DNA from: Pseudomonadaceae bacterium UBA836
Lineage (GTDB): Bacteria > Pseudomonadota > Gammaproteobacteria > Pseudomonadales > Pseudomonadaceae
Assembly: GCA_002296055.1 (NCBI GenBank)
Contig: DBHE01000077.1
Span: forward strand, 1-11,310
Reading direction: 5' to 3'
Length of the DNA stretch: 11,310 bases
Shown: in pieces, positions 6,868 to 11,310 of the stretch
Layout: the number at the start of each line of letters is the position of its first letter
How positions within the stretch are numbered: position 1 is the stretch's first letter
Program-made: the position numbers and the translations under genes
Notes under the pieces: model-generated
Seen by the model: the letters and a program-made list of their open reading frames with translations, nothing else
What the model was told of the DNA's origin: nothing
The model's database searches: none

Positions 6868-6914
6868 ACCAACATGTCTGCTTGCAGCGGCCATGTTCGT
6901 GGACGCCTTTTTTT
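6861..6914 (+). terminator. Intrinsic leader terminator (attenuator) before the porin gene
   Basis: A 9-bp stem GGCGTCCAC/GTGGACGCC (6861-6869 with 6899-6907) continues after a C-C mismatch with AACATG/CATGTT (6871-6876 with 6892-6897). It is followed at once by seven T (6908-6914). This is a strong rho-independent terminator lying between the sigma-54 promoter and the first gene, 27 bp before its ATG, so it must be an attenuator and not the end of another gene. It competes with the second ANTAR hairpin. Confidence 0.92.
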
Positions 6915-6941
6915 GTGCGCATTTTTTGGGGAGGGGTGGGC

Positions 6942-8162
6942 ATGCAGCAGCAAAAAGGGATGTGGTTGGCCGTTGGCGGCGTCGGCGCGCTGGCGCTGGC
7001 AGTGGTCAGTGCACCGGCTCAGGCCGAGGTTAACTCGCTGTCTGAGGCGGTCAGCGAGGGCAAGGTGGGGCTGGATTTTCGCTATCGCTATGAATACGTC
7101 GATCAGGACGGCATCGACCGCAGTGCTGATGCCTCCACGCTGCGCAGCCGGATCAACTTTGGTACTGCAGCCTGGCAGGGGGTGAGCGCCTTCATCGAGG
7201 TGGATGATGTCACCGTGATCGGCAGTGAGCGTTACAACAACGCCACCGGCCTGCCCAGCGCCGATACCCGTTACCCGGTGGTAGCTGACCCGGACGGCAC
7301 CGAAGTTAACCAGGCCTGGCTGAGCTACGGTGGGTTGGCTGACAGCAGCCTGAAGTTTGGCCGCCAACGCATCATCTACGACAACGCTCGCTTTATCGGC
7401 AACGTTGGCTGGCGCCAGAACGAGCAGACCTACGACGGCTTCAGCCTGAGCAACAGCAGCCTGAGCGACACCACGCTCAATTACGCCTACGTGTACAACG
7501 TCAACCGCATCTTTGGCGAAGACTCGCCCAACGGTGATCTGGATACCCAGGCGCACTTCGTCAATCTCGCCTATGACGGCTTTGCCACTGCTCGTCTGGT
7601 CGGCTACGGCTACTTCCTTGATCTGCAGGATGCACCAGCGGCCTCCAACAAAACCCTGGGCCTGCGTTTGACCGGCGCGCCAGCTTTCGCCGCCGACCTG
7701 GGCCTGAGCTACGCGCTGGAGTATGCGCGGCAAAGTGATTACGCGGACGGCGGCAACATCGGCGCCGATTACTGGCTGGGTGAGCTGGGGGTGAAGCTGG
7801 GTAGCTGGCAACTGACGGGTGGCTACGAGCTATTGGGCGCCGACGATTCGGCCTTCAGCACCCCGCTGGCCACCGGGCATGCCTTTAACGGCTGGGCTGA
7901 CAAGTTTCTCGCTACCCCGGCAGACGGCCTGGAAGACCGTTACCTGCGCCTGGATGGCAGCCTCGCCGGCTTCAAGCTGAGCGCCCGCTATCACGACTTT
8001 TCCGCCGATCGCGGCAGCGCTGAGTACGGCAGCGAAATAGATCTGCAGGCCGCTCGCAGCTTTGGCGACGTGACGTTGCTGGCCAAGTATGCCAGCTACC
8101 GCGCCGACGACTTTGCAACCGATACCGACAAGCTTTGGCTGATGGCGCAAGTCGCCTTCTAA
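6942..8162 (+). CDS. Outer-membrane porin (alginate-export/OprD-like beta-barrel), first gene of nitrate operon
   Basis: A 406-residue beta-barrel protein. Residues 1-28 form a signal peptide with probable cleavage after AQA. The mature part opens with alternating strands such as LDFRYRYEYV and ends KLWLMAQVAF, the terminal Phe that the Bam machinery recognises. Homologues in pseudomonads are annotated 'alginate export family protein' or porin, but alginate is unlikely here. As the first gene after the nitrate-responsive leader and only 32 bp before the nitrate-binding protein gene, it probably gives nitrate or nitrite a dedicated outer-membrane route. The start at 6942 is supported by GGGGAGGGG upstream; a second ATG at 6960 is possible. 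The open frame extends upstream through the terminator, but that part is leader. Fold is confident; substrate is inferred. Confidence 0.9.
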   Translation: MQQQKGMWLAVGGVGALALAVVSAPAQAEVNSLSEAVSEGKVGLDFRYRYEYVDQDGIDRSADASTLRSRINFGTAAWQGVSAFIEVDDVTVIGSERYNNATGLPSADTRYPVVADPDGTEVNQAWLSYGGLADSSLKFGRQRIIYDNARFIGNVGWRQNEQTYDGFSLSNSSLSDTTLNYAYVYNVNRIFGEDSPNGDLDTQAHFVNLAYDGFATARLVGYGYFLDLQDAPAASNKTLGLRLTGAPAFAADLGLSYALEYARQSDYADGGNIGADYWLGELGVKLGSWQLTGGYELLGADDSAFSTPLATGHAFNGWADKFLATPADGLEDRYLRLDGSLAGFKLSARYHDFSADRGSAEYGSEIDLQAARSFGDVTLLAKYASYRADDFATDTDKLWLMAQVAF

Positions 8163-8194
8163 AAACCTTTCGATGACTGTTGAGGAATAACACC

Positions 8195-9577
8195 ATGAGT
8201 CTACGCAAACGCCTTTCACGCACTGCCGGTCTTTCCCTGGCCCTGTCACTGGCTGTCGGCAGCCTGCTGCCGCTATCGGTGCAGGCGGTCGAGGACCTGG
8301 AAAAGGAAGATCTGAAATTCGGCTTTATAAAGCTAACCGACATGGCGCCGCTGGCTATCGCCTATGAAAAGGGCTTTTTCGAGGATGAAGGTCTCTACGT
8401 CACCCTGGAAGCGCAGGCCAACTGGAAGGTGCTGCTGGACCGGGTCATCGACGGTGAGCTGGATGGCGCGCACATGCTGGCCGGCCAGCCGCTGGGCGCG
8501 ACCATTGGCTTCGGCACCCAGGCGGACATCATTACTGCCTTCTCCATGGACCTGAACGGCAACGGCATCACCGTTTCCAACGATGTTTGGGCGGAGATGA
8601 AGAAACACATCCCGCTGGATGCCGACGGCAAGCCTCAGCACCCGATCAGCGCCGCGGCACTCAAGCCGGTAATCGAGCAATATCAGGCCGCTGGCAAGCC
8701 CTTCAACATGGGCATGGTCTTCCCGGTATCAACCCACAACTACGAGCTGCGCTATTGGCTGGCGGCTGGCGGCATTCACCCCGGCTACTACGCGCCGCAC
8801 AAGGGCGATACCTCTGGGCAGATCGACGCCCAGGCGCTGTTGTCGGTTACGCCACCGCCGCAGATGCCCGCGACCCTGGAAGCCGGCACCATTTACGGCT
8901 ATTGCGTGGGTGAGCCATGGAACCAGCAAGCGGTCTTCAAAGGCATTGGCGTGCCGGTGATCACCGACTATGAAATCTGGAAGAACAACCCGGAGAAGGT
9001 GTTTGGTGTCAGCCAGGCCTGGGCGGATGAAAACCCCAACACCCACATCGCGGTGGTCAAGGCGCTGATCCGTGCTGCGGCCTGGCTGGACGCCGACAAC
9101 AACGCCAACCGTGGCGAAGCGGTAGAGATTCTGTCGCAACCGGCCTACGTAGGCGCCGATGCCGAGGTGATCGCCAACTCGATGACCGGCACCTTTGAAT
9201 ACGAGAAGGGCGATGTGCGTGAGGTGCCGGACTTCAACGTGTTCTTTCGCTACAACGCGACCTATCCCTACTACTCCGATGCCATCTGGTACCTGACGCA
9301 GATGCGTCGCTGGGGGCAGATCGACAGCGCGCAGCCGGACAGCTGGTACATGGATGTGGCGAAGAAGGTCTATCGCCCGGATATCTACGCCCAGGCGGCT
9401 AAAGAGCTGATCGACGAAGGCAAGCTGCCTGCTGGCGCCTTCCCTGACTTTGCCAGCGAGACCGGTTTCAAGCCGGCGACCAGCGAGTTTATCGACGGCG
9501 TTAGCTACGACGGCACCCAGCCCAACGCCTATCTGCAGCAGTTTGAGATTGGCCTGAAGGGCGATACCCAACTGTAA
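8195..9577 (+). CDS. nrtA: Nitrate/nitrite ABC transporter substrate-binding protein, NrtA/CmpA family
   Basis: Periplasmic receptor of 460 residues, the length usual for NrtA/CmpA proteins and longer than most NitT/TauT binding proteins. The signal peptide ends near residue 31 (VQA). The mature domain begins [19 protein letters not shown]. Further on come the family stretches [21 protein letters not shown] (239-243) and NPEKVFG, with Lys at 268. In cyanobacterial NrtA a lysine in this segment helps bind the anion. No twin-arginine motif is evident, so Sec export is expected. The start at 8195 has TGAGGA 8 nt upstream; a TTG 15 bp earlier is weaker. It follows the porin by 32 bp and shares its leader control. 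Family is sure; CmpA relatives bind bicarbonate, but the NasT-type leader points to nitrate. Confidence 0.94.
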   Translation: MSLRKRLSRTAGLSLALSLAVGSLLPLSVQAVEDLEKEDLKFGFIKLTDMAPLAIAYEKGFFEDEGLYVTLEAQANWKVLLDRVIDGELDGAHMLAGQPLGATIGFGTQADIITAFSMDLNGNGITVSNDVWAEMKKHIPLDADGKPQHPISAAALKPVIEQYQAAGKPFNMGMVFPVSTHNYELRYWLAAGGIHPGYYAPHKGDTSGQIDAQALLSVTPPPQMPATLEAGTIYGYCVGEPWNQQAVFKGIGVPVITDYEIWKNNPEKVFGVSQAWADENPNTHIAVVKALIRAAAWLDADNNANRGEAVEILSQPAYVGADAEVIANSMTGTFEYEKGDVREVPDFNVFFRYNATYPYYSDAIWYLTQMRRWGQIDSAQPDSWYMDVAKKVYRPDIYAQAAKELIDEGKLPAGAFPDFASETGFKPATSEFIDGVSYDGTQPNAYLQQFEIGLKGDTQL

Positions 9578-9589
9578 CCATAACAGCGC

Positions 9590-9608
9590 CCCGGCCCACG
9601 TGGCCGGG
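9590..9608 (+). repeat. GC-rich intercistronic hairpin between nrtA and nrtB
   Basis: CCCGGCC and GGCCGGG form a perfect 7-bp stem around CACGT, in the 65-bp gap after nrtA. No T-run follows. As with the hairpin after the other binding-protein gene (1356-1373), it may protect the nrtA message from 3' exonucleases or reduce passage into the permease gene. The role is inferred. Confidence 0.6.
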
Positions 9609-9642
9609 TGCATCCATCCCGCGATGGCAGAGGTATGAGGCT

Positions 9643-10662
9643 ATGAGCAACAAGCTGATCAATTATCTGGAAACCGCCGGCCTGAACTGGGCTGTGCCCG
9701 TGGTGCGGCTGTGCCGTGGCGAGGACGCCCGTGAGCAGGCCAGCGAGCTGTTTACCAAGGTCGGCCTGCCGCTGATCGCCGTGCTGGTATTTCTGCTGGT
9801 CTGGTCGATTGGCGCATCCCAGGTCAATACCAGCCTGGGCGAGCTGCCAGGCCCGGCGGCCGTTTGGCAGCAGGCGGGTAACCTGTATGAAGAGCATCAG
9901 GTGCAGCGTGAGAAGGCCGAGGCGTTTTATCAGCGCCAGGAAGAACGCAACGCTGCCAAGCTGGAGCGGGATCCGAACGCCGAGGTGCGCATTCGTGATT
10001 ACACCGGCAAACCCACCTTTATCGATCAAATTGGCACCAGCTTGCTGACCGTGTTCACCGGCTTTCTGCTGGCCAGCCTGATTGCCATTCCGGTCGGCGT
10101 GGCCTGTGGCCTCAGCCCGAAGCTGTACGGCGCCATCAGCCCGCTGGTGCAGATATTCAAACCGGTGTCGCCGCTGGCCTGGTTGCCGATTGTCACCATG
10201 GTAGTCAGTGCAGTGTACATCTCCGATGACCCGCTGTTTCAGAAGTCCTTCATTACGTCGGCGGTCACCGTGACCCTGTGCTCGCTCTGGCCCACGCTGA
10301 TCAATACCGCAGTGGCGGTGGCCTCGATCGATAAGGATTGGATCAACGTTGGGCGGGTAATCCGCCTCAACTGGACGACGCAGGTTTTCAAAATCGCCAT
10401 TCCGGCCGCCTTGCCGATGATTTTCACCGGCCTGCGGCTGTCGCTCGGTGTGGGCTGGATGGTGTTGATCGCCGCCGAGATGCTGGCGCAGAACCCGGGG
10501 CTCGGCAAGTTTGTCTGGGACGAGTTCCAGAACGGCAGTTCCGACTCGCTCGGCCGCATCATGGTCGCGGTTATCACCATCGGCATCATCGGCTTTTTGC
10601 TCGACTGGCTGATGGTCACGCTGCAGAGCCTGCTGTCCCATCAAAAGCCAGCCGGCCACTGA
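9643..10662 (+). CDS. nrtB: Nitrate ABC transporter permease, NrtB family
   Basis: Inner-membrane channel subunit of 339 residues. A cytoplasmic N-terminal tail is followed by a first membrane segment at about residues 42-58. A highly charged stretch (about 76-120, with EEHQVQREKAEAFYQRQEER) probably faces the periplasm, as in proteobacterial NrtB proteins. The BPD_transp_1 core has membrane segments from about 131 to 329, with the EAA-type coupling loop at about 228-254 (VASIDKDWINVG ending IAIPAALP). The ATG at 9643 has AGAGG 9 nt upstream. A three-codon frame (ATG AGG CTA TGA, 9635-9646) overlaps this start. The gene lies 65 bp after nrtA and 15 bp before the ATPase gene. Confidence 0.94.
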   Translation: MSNKLINYLETAGLNWAVPVVRLCRGEDAREQASELFTKVGLPLIAVLVFLLVWSIGASQVNTSLGELPGPAAVWQQAGNLYEEHQVQREKAEAFYQRQEERNAAKLERDPNAEVRIRDYTGKPTFIDQIGTSLLTVFTGFLLASLIAIPVGVACGLSPKLYGAISPLVQIFKPVSPLAWLPIVTMVVSAVYISDDPLFQKSFITSAVTVTLCSLWPTLINTAVAVASIDKDWINVGRVIRLNWTTQVFKIAIPAALPMIFTGLRLSLGVGWMVLIAAEMLAQNPGLGKFVWDEFQNGSSDSLGRIMVAVITIGIIGFLLDWLMVTLQSLLSHQKPAGH

Positions 10663-10677
10663 ACAGGAGAGAATCCC

Positions 10678-11310
10678 ATGTCTGTTATCGCCATGCGCAA
10701 AGATCAGCCCGAAGTACCTGCTGAGGCGGGTAGCGAATCCCCCAGCCGTCCGCGCGCCTTTCTCGACCTGTCGGGCGTCTCTATCGATTTTCCGACGCGC
10801 AAGGGCCCGTTTCGCGCTCTTAACAACGTCAATTTGAAGATCGCCAAGGGCGAGTTTGTGTCCATCATCGGGCACTCCGGTTGCGGCAAGTCGACGGTGT
10901 TGAACATCGTCGCCGGCCTCTATCAGGCTACCGAGGGCGGGGCCATTCTCAATGGCCGAGAAGTCAACGAGCCCGGCCCCGAGCGCGCGGTGGTGTTTCA
11001 GAACCACGCGTTGTTGCCCTGGCTGACCTGCTACCAGAATGTTGAGCTGGCCGTAAAAACGGTGTTCAAGGGCCGCAAGAGCAAACAGGAAATGCGCGAG
11101 TGGATCGAGCACAACTTGAAACTGGTGCACATGGATCATGCGATCCACAAATATCCCGCCGAGATTTCCGGCGGGATGAAGCAACGGGTAGGGATAGCAA
11201 GGGCGTTGGCAATGGAGCCCTCAGTGCTGCTCATGGACGAGCCCTTCGGGGCGTTGGATGCGCTGACCCGTGCCCACCTGCAGGACTCGGTGATGGAGAT
11301 TCAGGCGGAC
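10678..11310 (+). CDS. nrtD: Nitrate ABC transporter ATP-binding protein, NrtC/NrtD family (3' end outside window)
   Basis: ATPase subunit for nitrate import at the inner face of the inner membrane. The 211 visible codons show an N-terminal extension of about 28 residues, Walker A GHSGCGKST (65-73), a Q-loop in VVFQNHALLPW, the signature EISGGMKQR and Walker B MDEPFGALDA. The sequence between Q-loop and signature matches the nitrate/cyanate ATPase group. The start at 10678 has AGGAGA 7 nt upstream and is 15 bp after nrtB, so it is the fourth gene of the operon. The right edge cuts it; whether it carries the extra binding-protein-like C-terminus of cyanobacterial NrtC cannot be seen, so the letter of the symbol is tentative. 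Confidence 0.93.
   Translation, partial: MSVIAMRKDQPEVPAEAGSESPSRPRAFLDLSGVSIDFPTRKGPFRALNNVNLKIAKGEFVSIIGHSGCGKSTVLNIVAGLYQATEGGAILNGREVNEPGPERAVVFQNHALLPWLTCYQNVELAVKTVFKGRKSKQEMREWIEHNLKLVHMDHAIHKYPAEISGGMKQRVGIARALAMEPSVLLMDEPFGALDALTRAHLQDSVMEIQAD

Noticed and set aside
6573-6941. N-terminal extension of the porin frame back to 6573
   Set aside because: The extension would cross the sigma-54 promoter, the antiterminator and the terminator, and would bury the signal peptide; the start at 6942 has a strong purine-rich ribosome binding site.
6804-7811. 335-codon minus-strand open frame covering the porin gene start and nitrate leader
   Set aside because: It would read through the attenuator and promoter antisense, has no recognisable domain, and the porin with signal peptide and C-terminal Phe explains the DNA.
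9529-11184. Open frame of 551 codons on the minus strand across nrtA-end, nrtB and the ATPase gene
   Set aside because: It lies opposite three plus-strand genes with clear family motifs and ribosome binding sites; its Gln/Asp/His-rich translation is typical of an antisense shadow in GC-rich DNA.

Overview
The window is about 60% GC, densely coded, and looks like the chromosome of a gammaproteobacterium, most likely a Pseudomonas-type organism (Pseudomonas or Halopseudomonas). That placement is inferred from gene content and codon use. It contains two separate NitT/TauT-type ABC importers for small nitrogen compounds, on either side of a very large c-di-GMP signalling gene. I see no mobile element, CRISPR array, rRNA or tRNA.

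Positions 1-2576, minus strand: an operon read right to left as riboswitch, periplasmic binding protein, permease, ATPase (cut by the window edge). The binding protein belongs to the family usually named 'urea carboxylase-associated ABC transporter' or 'putative urea ABC transporter'. Its leader is a near-consensus guanidine-I (ykkC) riboswitch, so the likely substrate is guanidine or a close derivative rather than urea. The catabolic genes (guanidine/urea carboxylase, allophanate hydrolase) would be expected further left, outside the window.

Positions 2803-6594, minus strand: one 1263-residue protein with the order PilZ, DUF1631, GGDEF, EAL. The cyclase motif is degenerate (GADQF). The phosphodiesterase half keeps most metal and catalytic residues but reads EVLL instead of EALL. 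Upstream lie a perfect 16-bp palindrome and a 12-bp direct repeat that share the core TGCGCAA.

Positions 6595-11310, plus strand: a nitrate/nitrite acquisition operon of outer-membrane porin, NrtA-like binding protein, NrtB-like permease and NrtC/D-like ATPase (cut by the window edge). Before the porin, the sequence shows a -24/-12 sigma-54 promoter, two hairpins with hexaloops carrying A at position 1 and G at position 4 (the published ANTAR-protein RNA target), and a strong intrinsic terminator whose 5' arm overlaps the second hairpin. This is the architecture expected for NtrC/sigma-54 initiation plus NasT- or NasR-type antitermination by nitrate. The two transporters are thus both RNA-controlled by different mechanisms: a guanidine riboswitch on the left, and a protein-dependent antiterminator on the right.
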